A stretch of 64,000 nucleotides of DNA from Brugia malayi (Eukaryota > Nematoda > Chromadorea > Rhabditida > Onchocercidae), in NCBI RefSeq assembly GCF_000002995.4, contig NW_025062478.1:8594001-8658000 (forward strand), given 5' to 3'. Under the pieces are notes generated by a model. The model was not told the origin of the DNA, searched no databases, and worked only from the letters and a program-made list of their open reading frames with translations. This document shows, one piece after another, positions 1 to 14,600 of the stretch; positions within the stretch are counted from its first letter, which is position 1; each line of letters begins with the position of its first letter. Position numbers and translations under genes: made by a program.

Positions 1-1558
1 TTGGCTGTTTCCAAAAAATCACGAACTTCTTCCACCGTGTAAGCATCACTATTACGATTCTCTGCTAAGATACCACTGAATGGAAATGTATCTTCCCATT
101 CTAGCAAAATTCCTGAAATATAATTTTTTTTCTTTTCAACCTAAACCACTAGTCTGGAATTACTACTTATGCAATTCAAGCAAATTTTGGATAATCTAAA
201 GAAGGAAGTTATAAACAATAAAACTATAGCATGAAATCAAATACCGATAAAGCGAACAGTTCAAGCTAAAAAGAATGTTTATTTTCGATAAAACAAACTA
301 AAGACAAACCAGTAGCGCCATTCGCTTTTATAAGCCTTAATACTTCCTTCAAATATGATATTTTTGGTGCAGCACCTTTCAAATCAAAATGAATAATCCT
401 ATTTGCATAAAATGATTCCTGGAAACTTAGGACGATAAATAAAAATTTATTGCAACTCAAATTTTAAAGGAATGAACGCTATTTTTAATGAGAAAACAAC
501 GAAAACAAAAATATTTATTTAGTTGAAAGAAGAAATTTTAAGGCTCGTTAACAGCATCTAAAATCCCGTTTCACATTTCTATGGTTTATTAAATAATTAC
601 AAATCGACTAAGGTCGGACAACTGAAGAAAAGAAGAAAATAATGCCATGATTTTCAATATCGAATTCATTCAGTTGAACTAGAAATTAGAAAGCATTCTA
701 AGACGAAATTATAATTCTAAATGGATATACATCGTAAGAAGCTTTAGTGCTATTTTGCGCTTCATCCTGCTTTTGTATTCTCACTGAATGTAGTGATGTT
801 AATGACTGCTTAAACGGTGCTACCGTTTCCAGTTTAGACTTCCGGTCATCCTTTTTTTCAGCCAGTTCCTGGACAGATGTTTCCTAAAAATTAAGATGAA
901 CTTTTGCATTAAAAACAACTAATTTTCATACTTATTGTGGCTTAAAAATGTTGTCAATACTAGATTCTTTTTCGATCCACTACTTTGTACGATCCGGGAT
1001 ATCTCGTAACTATGACTCGATTACCGCTTTCTCTTAGATCTAATCCCAGAGCGCGGTTATAATTCACATGAGAAGCTTAATAGATGCATTCATTATAGCA
1101 ATTTGAAAATAGCGTAACAAACATTCCATTTTAGTTTCTGCAAATCCTTTACCGTTTGAAATGAGCTGTGTATTACTTCTTTGCTATCAAAATCTCGAGG
1201 ATATTCCGTGTGTACATCATCTTCCTGAATTAAATTTTGTAACTATTTTCCTTTTTCTTACTCGCATTTCTGTTTAATGATTCATTGACTTCCTTTAATT
1301 AGATTCTTTTACTTAAAAGATCGACCAATTTCTGGCATTGCTTATTTTAAACTAGCAAACTTAATATTTATATATGACTTTTTCGAAAATTAAGTAAAAA
1401 AATGAATGGTCAATGAACAGTACTACCTGCTTATAACTGGGAAGACCGAGAGTAATTTCAAGAATAATACAACAAAATATAAAGATCAAGAATGTTCGGA
1501 GTGTAAAGAACCTCCAAATTCTACATCTGAGCCACCGAGATCGTGAGATGATACTCAT
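1..1558 (-). CDS. GH20 beta-N-acetylhexosaminidase, HEXD-like, membrane-anchored (5' part; gene runs off the left edge)
   Basis: Exons on the minus strand, in order: 1558-1427, 1224-1153, 883-731, 418-310, 112-1 (continues beyond base 1). Phases agree at all joins (0, 0, 0, then split G|GA). Start is the ATG at 1558, two codons' distance after an acceptor-like tttttcag, which suits SL trans-splicing. Residues 1-44 hold a basic N-terminus and one hydrophobic segment (about 17-36), so a type II membrane anchor. A polar stalk follows. The recognisable catalytic-domain start is IIHFDLKGAAPKISYL, then ANGATGILLEWEDTFPFSG and NSDAYTVEEVRDFW. These match the opening beta-alpha units of hexosaminidase D and the nematode hex-2 to hex-5 group (established family knowledge). 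The HxGxDE catalytic region would lie outside the window. Expected role: removing terminal GlcNAc/GalNAc from glycans in the Golgi or secretory path. Alternative: a broken copy, which cannot be judged from this end alone. Confidence 0.85.
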
Positions 1559-4500
1559 AGCCTGAAAAATTACCTCAAAATTTTGTAAAATTATATTCAA
1601 ATGCGTGTAACTGTATTAATACGAAAAAAGTAAAAATTAAGTATTTCCTTTTCCATAATAACATTATCAGGAAGCACTTAATTAAGAATGAAACAGATCC
1701 AGAATTCGGTGAAATTCAGAAACAGAAGAAGCATAACCGCTTAAAAAGTATGATAAAAATATCATAAAATGCCTAAAAACTTTTTATCTTCATTTAATGA
1801 AATCTCTTGTTTATTGTTATGCAAATTTTTTTCTTATTATCTGTCTCACTACTTTAACTTACAGAAGATAAAATTAATGAAATTTATTCAAATCGAATTG
1901 TGCTTATTTTCATTTTCTGTTGTTTATAGGTGAAATACTACTGTTTCCATAAATGATACCACTCATATTCATGAAATGCACCACTAGAATTGCTCTATTT
2001 TTGCTAAAACATAATTTGCTTAATCATAAAATCATATCAGTTGCCAATAAAATTTTTGTCATTTTAATTTAAATATATCTGAAAATATTGAAGCAAATAA
2101 ATTACAAACAAAAAATGATACTTTCATTTAAGCAATTTAAAGATTTAAGGAAAAAAGAGAAAATATGATAGTGAAGGGATGAATTTAAGGTTATTATAAG
2201 TTTAACATACTTGCTGATCAGATGAAATCTTTTAGATGGGATCTTCAAATAACATAACATCAAAAATTTGCATTTCAATATTTGTGTACTAATAAGTGGG
2301 AATGGTGAGCAGTGTTAGATCGGTAAAGCATAAAAGATGTTTATATGGTCAAACACAGGATTAGATGAGAAAGCGCAGTTGTACCAATCACCAATCACCA
2401 TTTCCCATCGATTCAGAAATCGGCCATCTGTCATGATCTGTAGCCAATAATGCAGTAAAAATAATTGGATGATGATTCAATTTATCGCATCGCTGATTAA
2501 ATAAATATGGTAATTATAGAATAAAGTTAATGAAGCTTATCACAGTTCATGTCCTAATTATTCATAAATTGCTTATCATACTGATATGGATAGTTTGATA
2601 TTTTAATCATTTTTCAGCATTTTTCTAAGGTAAAAAGTACTAAAAATAATGTAGAATAAAGAATAAGTGGACATTCTCCTATTATTATTAATCCTGACCA
2701 AAGGACTGCTTTCTTACTCATATCATTATTCATTTATTTGAATATGAAGTAATCAAATTATGACATTATAATTCCTTTATTGGTCGCATATAACTTATAC
2801 TTTGCTTAAATACTGTTAATTTACTTTAGTTTTTTTATATTCAGTTCTAAAAATGAAGTTCTAGATGAAAATATTATTGTGTGATATACTAAAAGAAAAT
2901 AACGACTAACTGAAATTGAGGGAATTTTCGAATGCAAGAAAGATGGTAAGACAGTGAAAGAAACAAGTCAATCGATAATGAATTAAGTATACGGAATAAC
3001 TATCCGATAGGTTAAAGATTTATTTAATCCCTTTAAAAATAAAATCTTACTGCAACTTTGATATTTTCAAACAAAAGTAAAGAAAATGATTGCTTCAGTA
3101 AAAGTTACAAATTATCGAATACAGTCCAACTAATAAATATATAATTCATTTGATTTTCAAAAAAAAAAAAAAACATAATTCATTAGTCAATTTAAATTTT
3201 GTAAAGTTGTGTTAGTTATTGACAATTCAATTGACGATTGTGTCATAATATGTATTAGAAAAGCGTATTGAGAACAAACAAGACTATAAATCACTGAAGC
3301 AATTTAATTTATAAAAATTTCAAATGCAAAAAAAGCACAGCAAATTTTTTTTGCGTGATGTATTAAAAAATTACGACTAATTGAAATTGAAGGAATTTAA
3401 AAAAAATATAAACTTTTATAATAGTATTAACGGTTCACCTAGATCAGACTAATACACTAATAGCTGCAAGATTATAACTGAATAATGATTTATGTCATTT
3501 TATTACAATTAATTACATTGTTCGTCCATTTCGATCATGCATCATACATTCTGCAAATCTGAAATTTCTATGTATAACTGACCTCTTAGTTGACAAAAAA
3601 TTAATTAAGTGAAAGGAGTAAGAGATAATTAAATAATAGAGCTAAAAAATTTTGTGCATAAATTGCCAATAAAGGAAAACTTTTATGTTTAGTCTTCCCA
3701 CTTGCGCTCTGTTCACCACTTACCGCTTCTTCCAGACATTATCTTAAAAAACAATTCTATAAATAATTTTTAGATAAACAAGTTCTGTTTTTTTCGGAAA
3801 AGACTGCCAACGATATTTTAAAGACTCTTAAATTTTTAGAAAGAAAGTGAAAGATGGTTGCTCTCAGTGAAGTTTTATTTCTTTAAAAAAAAGAGAAGCA
3901 ATTTGACAAATGTTGAAATTTTGATAAAATTGCAACAAAAATGAGAGATTAATTAGTGAGTGAGATGATCTTTATGATCGATCAGATCAATGTATCGTTG
4001 TTTTGTTCTGAGTCTTTCTTTCCAATGAACTTTTGCAAGGTAAACCATGCATTATTTGATGAATTCCATACGAATTTTTCTTGATCAAATATCAAGAATT
4101 ACTTTTAAAAAAATTTGAATTAAAAATTAAAACTTAATTTTTCCTATGAATGGATACTTTTAATAAATATGTATGCAATCTCAGACGCTTAGAGCAGGAC
4201 GAATAAAGTAAAGTTGTCTCAAAATTCAACTTTAGTTCAAGTGAAATGATTTATGATTTAAAATGAAGAATCAAAGATTTAAAAAAAAAATATCTAAAAT
4301 CTTTTCTTAATAAATCTCACTTTTGCATTTCATTAATTTCTCTTGCTTGAACAAAAATTGGCCTATCAGAGCAGAGTGATAAAACATCTGTCCAGTGGAA
4401 GTAACTGATAAGTGACACTGATCTTTCTTTATATTAATTCACATCTGCCATCTTTAATGATTTCCAGAGCTTTATAATGTAGGCATGAAAGCGTGCATTT

Positions 4501-7500
4501 CAATGCCTTTAAAGTTAAATTTAAGTAGACAGAAAAAACTGAGTCCCAAGTCTCTTTGTAACTGTAACACTTATAATTGAATGCTGCATTAACCGAGAAT
4601 CTTTTTTAGCAAATTTCAAGGAAAGCTGTGAATCATTTCAAAACTATTTCTGAAATATAAGTGGTAGATGTGAAAATTTTTAATGAAAAAGTAATTATGA
4701 AGAAATGACTTCGCAAAATTTATATTATTCTTGACCAAATCTTGTAGCATATAAAATGCATTATTTGCAATACATTTTGTTAGAATACAAAGCAATGTTT
4801 TCATTTAAATAGAGTTCGTGAAATAATACATTAACTTAGATCCTTTTAATTGGTTAAAAAAAGAAGTCTGAAATAAAAAAGTAATTCTAAACTCACAAAC
4901 ACCTCGAATAAAAGAACATTTCATCAAAATTAGATCCTAGTGCTGTGAAAGGATTATTTTCAGTTTCTATTTATCACTTAATGGTATGAGAAGATAAAAT
5001 TCAAATAATATAATAATACATTGTATATTTGCAGTCACTTTTGAAATGTAAAAGTGTGCAAATGAAATTTTATGATACTACACTGACCATACGAAATTAA
5101 ATAATTCATTTGAATTGTTGCGCTTCGCTTAATTTTTATCCATTTCGATAGGCATTGCAAAAAAAAGAGAAAAAACCAATAATATCATATCCGTGAAATG
5201 ATAGAAGGAAGACGGATCGGTGATTATACTTTGTAATCTTTTGTCTGTCTAAGAACCAGTTGTTGACATATTTTGTAAGGAATAGAAAGTGACTGTCAAG
5301 TGAAACAAATGAGGTTTGGGGTATTATGACGTTTTGTTGAAGGACAAATACAGAAGAAAAACTAACAATAAATGTTTATTTCTTCAACAACCGTTTGACT
5401 TATCTTTCTGATTGTTTATCATTCATTCTTCAATATAATTGAATATTATTAATTCACTTTAACTTCATTTCTTTCTTACTTCAATTTATTTTTATTTTAA
5501 TCATATAAATCCTATAATACTTCGACTTCACATCCTTCTTATGTCAATAAATTGCTGTAAAAATTAGTAATAATGAAATGTTGTTCCAATCATTGATTAA
5601 AAAACGACTAATTATATCTGACTCACAAATTTTGAGAAGTTTTCACACAATAAACCGCTTAATATTGAATGCTAAATTTCTGAAAAATAATATTTGAAAA
5701 TTGTCTTCTTTGCTTGTGATATCAACAAATATCATCAAAAAAGATGAAAATAGCATGAAATTAAGACAGATCGCTGCATTTCAAATTGTCAAAAATAAAA
5801 TTATCATAACAACTATTTACTGTAGTTATTAACGTTAACGTTAAAATTAAAATTAGAACAAGGAGAACTGCTCGCAGATCAAATTGAAAAGGCATTCGTA
5901 TAAAATAAAACACTGAAAAGAGTTTTTAAATAGTTTTTTTTTTTTTTTTACCGCAGATAGTTTAACAACTTAAAAAAAGAACTGAACTCCGAATTTCAAC
6001 TATTATATAACTAACTTTAATTGCTTATTTTTCCTGCACTTTTTTCTAATTCTTCAAATTATGCCTTTAACGGTTCATTTCTGATCTGCTTACACTTCAA
6101 TGTTTATTTTTTGATCTTTACTCCAAATTTTATCTCTTGCAAAAGGGGAAAAAAAAAAAACCATACTTCTACCATCTTATCGATGCTCCCTTTCATTGAA
6201 AGACCACTTATTTTCTAAACGATCAGTTTCTAAATGCAACATTTTGAAAAAAAAAAAAAATTTTAACATCCCAGCCAGTATTCCATCAATGCAATGGCAA
6301 ATAATTAATCATATTGAAATTGATCGCTCCTGCTTAACTTTTAGAAAACTCTAAAATTTTCTCGGGAACTTGAATAAAAACAAGTTTTGAGCTGATAATT
6401 TGAAACTGACTTTCATTGGTCATGTAGGAAGAGTCCAATGAAAGAAATGAAAGATCATTTTTTAAAAAAAGCCGTGGTGACCATTTAGGAATGATGTATA
6501 TTGTTGAGACCATTGGTATAATTTTTCCCTCATTAATCAAATTAAGTTCTGGATTGTAATTTGTTCAAGTTAAACTTATTTTTGATTACTTAATATTAAT
6601 TTCAACATTGCAAATGCTTATTTTGGTCCGAAAAAAAAAAAACAATTGCTGAGAACTGAACTAATGAATAATTTAAAATAAAAATGATCATAAATTGCAA
6701 AAAATGGTGACGCTCTATTATGATTTCATGATTACATTTTTTGATAAATGATTGAATGGCACGGAAGAATAGTAACTTGACCTCGAGGTAGATCAATTCA
6801 TTATATAAGTGAGAAAAGTTTACAATTTTGAAATTTTTTAGAAATAAAGTTCTATCCTTAACATTAATAAGAATTAGTAGTGATAGCAGCAATAAACGAA
6901 TGTGTTAGAAATAATAAAACTAATTAATGCCTAAATCATAGGCGAGATTTCTTCCCACTTTCAAAAGAATAGTTAAAATGTGGTCGGTGACACGTGTTCG
7001 GCCTTAAAAAAATTTTTTCCAATTAATAGCAGTAATTAACCGCTAGGAATGAGCAAATAAAAATGAAGCATTCTGTGATAATAATTACTATGAAACAGGT
7101 GGTTGACAAATAGACGTTATTGGAAGACTGGGAGATGTAATCAACTGGCGAAGAGGATGATGTGAGAGGGAGGTAGTGAGGAATGGAGGATATTTTAAGG
7201 TGCCCATTGAAGATACGAGGATTGGTGACAGAGTGACACATAACTACCCGAAATCAATTAATCGTAAATAATGGGTGGTTTGATGGATCGAACTGTAAAC
7301 AGATCTTTGACACTCACTTCACGATTGCTCGCTCACCTGACCAAAGGGATTCTTTTCTCGATACTTTATGGTAAAATGAACAATTAAGCATTGTTCATTG
7401 TTGAGCAAATTGCTTATAGTTGTGGCAGTGAATCAGAGATAAAATCTTAGTTTGCATATTTCATTCTAAGGCTATTTTTTAAACTCAGACTTATTAAATC

Positions 7501-8661
7501 CCATTTGTTCGATTAATAGATTGACTAAATGTGAAGCTAACAACGAAATGGAGGGAAAGAAATTAGAGAGGGTTGAAATGGAAGAGAGATAAAGAAAGAA
7601 AGAAGGGAAGAGGGTATGTTGAATGTATGAAAAAGGTAAACAGGTGGACAAAAAGCCTTCGTTGTAAGGGAAATATGCTTTTATAAAATTTTATGATTGT
7701 TTGTTGAAGGTGAGGTATAGACATTTTGTGGGTTAGGAATTCAGTTAAACGGTTACTGATTCTGTTTTTTTTACCAAAATGCAAAACTAAAAAATTGCAG
7801 TTGACGAGGAGAGACACTGGAGGGAAGTAACTAATCTGGTTAAGAAGAAAATTCTTAAATAAATTTCATACTTTAACTTTCACTTCGATAAGAAGGCAAA
7901 GTAACCAGATTTTTAAAGAAATTTTTTCGTAAAGTCAAACATCAATTCTAAAAAAAAATGGTTTAACAATACTGATAACAATTAGTGATAATGAATAGCT
8001 AGTAACAATGAACAAGTGATGATGGATTTGATGATAAATGATTTTTCCTTTCCAATAGAGTGAAAAACAAATAAGGCAAATAAGTACTAATTGCACTCAA
8101 TTTTATTTGCTATTTTATTACTCTGTGAGTACTTTTGTTCAATTGGAATAGTAAAGCGTACTGTTTATCTCTTTTAAATATGTATAAAAGAGCTTATTAC
8201 AGCTATGGAAAACGAAATTACTTCATTAAATTTAAAAAGCAATGGCATTAATCAATAATAAGTTGGAAAAATTATGCCAATGAGCATAATGGTGGTAGTG
8301 ATTTCTCTGAGATAATTAAAAAATTATGCAAAAAAGGTGAATTAATTGCTTTGAATGCGCAAAAGTTACTGAAAAGATAACTCTTACATACTTCAATGAT
8401 ATTCGTAGTATTATTTAAGCACTTAGAAACACTCAAGTATAAAAACAACATTCGTATATCATACAAAAGTTCAGTGACAGATTGATTCATCGATCGTTTA
8501 TTAATTTTTATAAAAACATGTTATAACAATGTTCATATTAAACTGTCAACAAATTCTTGGATTCATCCAGAAAAATAAGAATGCGGAATGTTCCTGGAAC
8601 AGATAATTCATATGTTACTCGATTTCTAATTCATAGTTTTTTTTTTTCTTGCATTCTCAGA
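1559..8661. other. Intergenic, A+T-rich, no supported gene
   Basis: Several open frames of 60-96 codons exist on both strands but none has matching splice sites, family motifs or raised G+C. Contents are poly(A)/poly(T) runs and a diverged direct repeat of about 50 bp near 2878-2930 and 3350-3400 (shared core gactaa-tgaaattga-ggaatt). A purine-rich stretch lies at 7550-7620. The left end is the divergent upstream side of the GH20 gene. The right end is the presumed 5' region of the five-exon gene starting at 8662. Confidence 0.6.
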
Positions 8662-11600
8662 ATGATGACTGACGGAACGAAAAGATTGGTTAATCTCTTA
8701 CGATACAGAATAGCGAGGCCAGTTTTATGGTATGGATTTGATTGCAGTAAAATTTGATCGATAAATGGAAAGTAAATAATACTGAATGAAGTGAGAGCAA
8801 ATAGAATTTGAGGGATTTTTGACGAATTCAAGCAGGTAAACTTTCCACAGATATTGTCATTCAATTCACATAATCGAATCGAATGCTATGATCTATTCGA
8901 GATTGATACAGGAAGGGTTAGTCGAAAAAAAGAAGATAGAGAAATAAACAGGTGGTGGATAATGAATTAGTTAGTAAACAAAAGCAAATATAAGCTATCG
9001 TTAGAATGCCGGAAAAGTGAATTCTAAAAATTTTTAGCATAGATCGGCTAAAAAAGAAAAGATATCAGTTGAAGAGAACAGATCGGACTAGTAAAATGTG
9101 TATCCATTGATTTTCGACAACGACAAGATCGAGAATTGTCGATGAAATTAATTTCCATTCAAATAAAATCTACTTTTTTAATTGAAGAAAATAATGAGCA
9201 ATGGTGATAAGAGGTGCTACAATACTCTCTTTGTCCTTTTTAAAAATTTTTTAGCCACAAGGCTCTGTTAAAAAGTAGTCGATTAATATCATATGCTGTT
9301 GGAATAGTATAGAACGAAGAGCTTTGTGAAATGGAAAGTAAAAATTAAATCATAACTTTAATGATTAAAAATAAGTTCCCAGAAAATTTAAGATTGAATA
9401 CTTTACTGATAACTCAAATGTTAACTGATTTATTGAAAATGTAGATCAGAAGTTTGCTTCATCTAAATTTTTTTTGCATTTAAAAATTTTATTTCAAGAA
9501 ATATTTTTCCTATAGAATCTGAAATTTAAAGACCAGAAATAAGTCATGTAAAGCAAATAAGACAGATTATAGATGTGTGCTAGAAATTTATTTTAGCTAA
9601 TTAATGTTTCGAAAAAAATTCCAAATTTAATTGTTTTTATGTTTTAGACAATCAATAAATTTGTAATTTCTCAGCAAGATGCACTGTTCTTTATTTTAGG
9701 CGAATGAAATGAAAAGAATTATTAAAAGAATAAATGAGAAAGAGAACGAATAAGCGTTAGCCAATTCATTTCTTAATATAAAGAAATGCTTAATTAATGA
9801 AAATGAAATAATGCAATTTGATATAATTATTCCAAAGTTGAAATGTCGAAGGCAACAACAGAAGAATTTTGTCTGTGCTCGGACATCTCTGTCCATGAAA
9901 GTGCAGATTTCTTCTTCATTCATATCAAATCGCCTTTATAAGTAAACAGTGAACAAATGATTCTAATCCTTATCAAAGCTGATAAGACTTCACAAATAAA
10001 CAAAACTTTTATTTATTAAGTAAAAACCACCAAATAATCATAATCGTTTTATTTCTGGATCATTTTTTTGTAACAATAAGCATTTCATTTTTTTTTTTTT
10101 TTGGTTACCATTCCTGACATGTTGCAAAGAGCTTATCATTGGTAATAGTATGCTATCATGATTTATTTTAGTTAAAAGATCAAATTTTGTTTTTTTTTTT
10201 CTCCACATTTTAGTTGAATTTTATTTTTGGCAAAGTCAAGCTTCAAACAAAGGAAATTTTTCTGTTGAAACATTTAGAGAACCATAATTAATCGCTTCAT
10301 AAATAAAGCAATAAGGCATAATTTTTCTTCGTCTAAAAAGAAAGTATAATAATTAGGTTTGATTCGCCGAAATTGTTAATCATATTATAGAGAGGAGAAG
10401 TAACTAAACATGTTTTGCTTAAGTAAACTGGTAATTTGGGTAGACAGAAAGTGATGGGATGCTTCTAGAAAAGTAAGCTTTTCATCTAGAATTGAAATGT
10501 AACAAATTACTTTGCAGACGAAAATATAAAGACGAAATAAGTGTAACATAAGATATGATAACGATTAAAGAGCTTTACTTTTTGTGGTTGTCTGTTGATA
10601 AATTTGAGTGAGATATGGATTACAAAAAAAATTATTAAACACCTGATTAGAAATTTAAGCGCCAATCAAAACCAGAGAATTAATGTTGTCATCTTTAACT
10701 AAATCTTCTGGAAAATTTATTGAAATCCGTAAAATGAATACTTATCAATTCCAAGAAATAAGAGTTACAATTATGACTTGTTAGCATATATCTTTCAATT
10801 TATACCTTAGTACTTCATTTGAAAGTTTTATTCTCCAATCAGACCACTTCACGGTATTTTAACAAGGATATGATGCTAATACTTATTTCCGTTGAATATT
10901 TACAGCGTTGAAATATCCGATTAGTAACAGTTTTCATTCAAGCAGTAAACATCGAATGCAAAACGAACGTTATCGATCTTAATTGCAAATCTACGTAATC
11001 TGATAGTCTTGAGACATTGCCTCTACTGGCAGAAATGTTTTCATACAATTCCAAAACTCAATAAAAGCTTTAATCAATTGAAATGCATTCGAATATTAAA
11101 ACAAGAATTTTAAATTAAAAAATTTTTGAACTCGTAAAGTTTTACAAGAACTAAAAACACTTGTATTTTTTGCAAATTCATTTAATGAGATTTCCTATAA
11201 AAGCAAATTTCAAGTATTTTGCAGTATAAAACCTCACGAATATCACATTATACTGTCGTTATCGTCGTTATCAAAATATAGCTTTGATAAGAAAAATGTG
11301 ACAAATCGAATTTTAATTACTATTCAATTTTTGTAATTTCTATCTTTTAAATACCGCTATCTGCCCTCTATATTTATTATAAAACAAAAATTCTTCTTTG
11401 TGCTTCAGAAAGTTTTCATAACAATTTGTTTACATCTGTTCAAACGCCTTTGTCTATAACTAGTAATCTATTCAATACAATATCTGGATCAGTGGTGTTC
11501 GAAATTATCATTTCTTTGAACGACTTTTCTGCATGACATCATCCAACTAGTGTGCTCCGGATAACCGGATTTATGCAGGTAAGACTTTTTTTGTTGACAT

Positions 11601-14600
11601 AGAGTAAATGATTTTGTACGTTGACTAAACCTATAAAATACAATTATTGGAACTGTTAGAATCAATTAAATTCTGGTAACTTTCTTTTAATGACTTTTTT
11701 GTTCTTCTTAATAATATGTAAATGAAATCTTAACCATTATTTAATAATTTTATTTCAAAATGCAAAAAATTAAACCGAATTTCCTTTAAAATTACTAAAC
11801 ACTTACTAATTAATTATTAATGAGAATAGACTCTTAGGTATTTTGTTATGCATTCACTTCATAACTAATTTATTAAGGAGCGCATTTCAAATTTATTCAT
11901 CCATTTGCTGAAGAGAAAAAAAATTCTGTTCGGCTTCAGTTTTTTTTTTCTTGTCAATCAAACGTGTCTTAAATTTAAAACTCATTTTTAGCTGTTGAAT
12001 TGTGATCTTTTTAAATGAGATTTTGACAATATTTCACCCTCATCTATTTATTCATTTACTTACTCGTTTCGAACAATATTTCAATATTACTTATCAACCA
12101 AACTTTTCATAATTACACTAAAAAAAATGTGACAACTCAAAAATACTAACTGACAATCAGCGCGACCAAATCACGCGATACGTACACCCAATGCTGTCCC
12201 TACAAAATGTATACTGCGTTGATGGGCAATTAGACGTCTCAAACTGACAGATATCTTCCTTCATTTCAAAACTACTGCTCTAATGTTACTGCTCAACAAC
12301 AGCATTTCCATTTTCTTTTTAGACATATTGTTCGGGCGCCAGCAATTTAGAAATTTGATACTTTGTTGATCATATATATACCTATTTAGAATAGTAGTAC
12401 ATACAGTTTTTTTGCCTTTTTCTCAAAATTTAAGTAAATTTCTCCCAGACTTTTTAGACCAAACTTTTCCATAATTCGATAATGCTAGTAAATAATTTAT
12501 TTTGGTTAATATAAATTTGCAAAGTTTCGACCAAGAAAAAAAAATGCAAATATTCGTTTGATCATTTACAAATAAATTAAAAATACTTTTTCAAAGATTC
12601 AAAAACGAAAATTAGAACATCTATCTTTTTTCTGCATCAATTGATGTCATTGTCGTCTTATGATTATCACCAGATAAATTTTTCTTTAAGGAATTTTGAA
12701 AAAATTTCTGATAAAATTGACGAAACTTTATTGAGCTCAATTGAAGCGATAAACTTCAACTAAAATTAACTAACTATACTTAACAAAATTTCCTTAATTT
12801 CATCAGAAATTTTTTCTAAGTGGATCTTTATAGATTTGCAAGCATTTTACAGCTCGTTTAAATCTTTTGTAAAATTAATTTAGCTTCAAACTTCTGATTT
12901 CAGCACTTTGAAAGTTCCGTGTTCACGTCGACGCTTCAATGAGAATTATACGCTGGTGGAGAGTGAGTCACCCAAAGGAAACGAACTGGAATGCGAATTG
13001 GCTGTAAGTAGTGTGAAGTTAGAGTGAAAGATGTTTGCTAAGCAGTTGACATCCTGACTTTGACAAGAAATTAAAGATATATTGAATGAAACCATCCATC
13101 CAACCTCGAGTGACACAATTCTTCTTTATCTTTCAAGAATTTGTTGATCAATTTATATTTTATTAAGCAATATTGGCCTCGGAAAGTTAAAGCTTTTCTT
13201 GTTAAATTAAATTTATATTTTTTTAAAATTTGAATTTCAATAAATCAACAAATGAATCATACTTATCATTAGCTAAATTGCTTAGTGATAAAGTAAATAC
13301 ATTCTATTAATTAATTAAGTTGAACTGAATCTTTTAATAATAATTAGTTAGCGTCCACTTCCCAATAAGTCTAATCGAGTTCAGTTATTTGCACTGTTTA
13401 CTTCATTATTATGATCATAGCTTTTCCAAATTGCAATATTTTTATGCAATTTTCAGAATTAACAAAAACAATTTCCTAGTGATTCTTCCAGTTTTATCTA
13501 GTGATTATTGTTAGTCGTAAGTTATCATTCAATAAGTATTATCAACTATCAGCCGCTATTATTACTATTACTATTGTGATAAGAACTTCTTTTCATCATA
13601 AATAACTGAGACCAAGTCATAACATTTTAAAAAAGGAGGAACAGAAGAATATGCATTTTGCTTTCTGCAAAGTGAAAAAAAAATTTGCAAGTGAAAATTT
13701 GAAATCACAATTCAGAAATGCCAAGTAAAGCTGTAAAGATGATTGCCGGTTATGTTTGGATATCAAAAAAAAAATTTTTTTTTTGATCCGAAGTCTTTTT
13801 AAAAAAGCCTAACTCTAATTTGTGTGAAAAATTTGGAAAAATTCAGCCAAAAAAGATAAATCTTGTTTAGCAAAGCAGTATTACTATTTCCCATTTATTA
13901 GTTTTTTGTAAATTTCGATTAAGGAGAAATGACTTAGCAGTTTTTCTGGAAATAACTGCTAATTCATTCATTCGCACACAGTAATCATTTCGATTTATAA
14001 CTCAAGAGTTCTAGACTTTTCAACGGAATTCACCTCTTGCTTTACCTCATTGTCACAACAACCAACCGAATTTCTTCTCTCTTCCAAAAAAGGGATATTT
14101 TGAACTCGAACTCGAAATATTCCTCCTTTATAAGTGGAAAGAATTCCGGTTAGTTGCTATAACAACTCACCGGAATTTCCGGTTGGTTGTTGTGTCATTC
14201 GAGCTCGAAAACAAACTTTCAAACACTGCGGTTATCATAATGACCTCCAACAATTGATATTTCATAATGTAATTGCAATAGTAGACCAAAATGGATTGTT
14301 CTTTTAATTATTTCATCCAATTTAATACTTTCCTTTTCTGGCCAAACTGAATGATAATTTTATTCAAATGGAAAGTATATTGAATTCATCGGACATAAAT
14401 CCTCCTTAACTGCACTATAATGTCAAATCAAACTTACATTAAACTTTTCCAACTAATTTCTCACTCATTTTAAAAGAAAATCCTTTTCATAAAACAACAA
14501 TTTACGCTTTGACAAAGCAGCAACTGATGAAAAATAGTATCGTTTTTTTTTTGTACTTCCTAACATCACTTCTGATCTTTACTTCAATTTTTCTTCTTTC

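Noticed and set aside
970..1075. Minus-strand open stretch reading NYNRALGLDLRESGNRVIV within the GH20 gene
   Set aside because: It looks coding, but no acceptor gives the required phase; the flanking exons (1224-1153 and 883-731) already join in frame without it.
11480..11580. Exon-like segment with a good donor (ttatgcag-gtaaga)
   Set aside because: The frame needed to join 12904 contains a TAA, and the ATG frame hits a stop after 13 codons. It could only be an untranslated exon.
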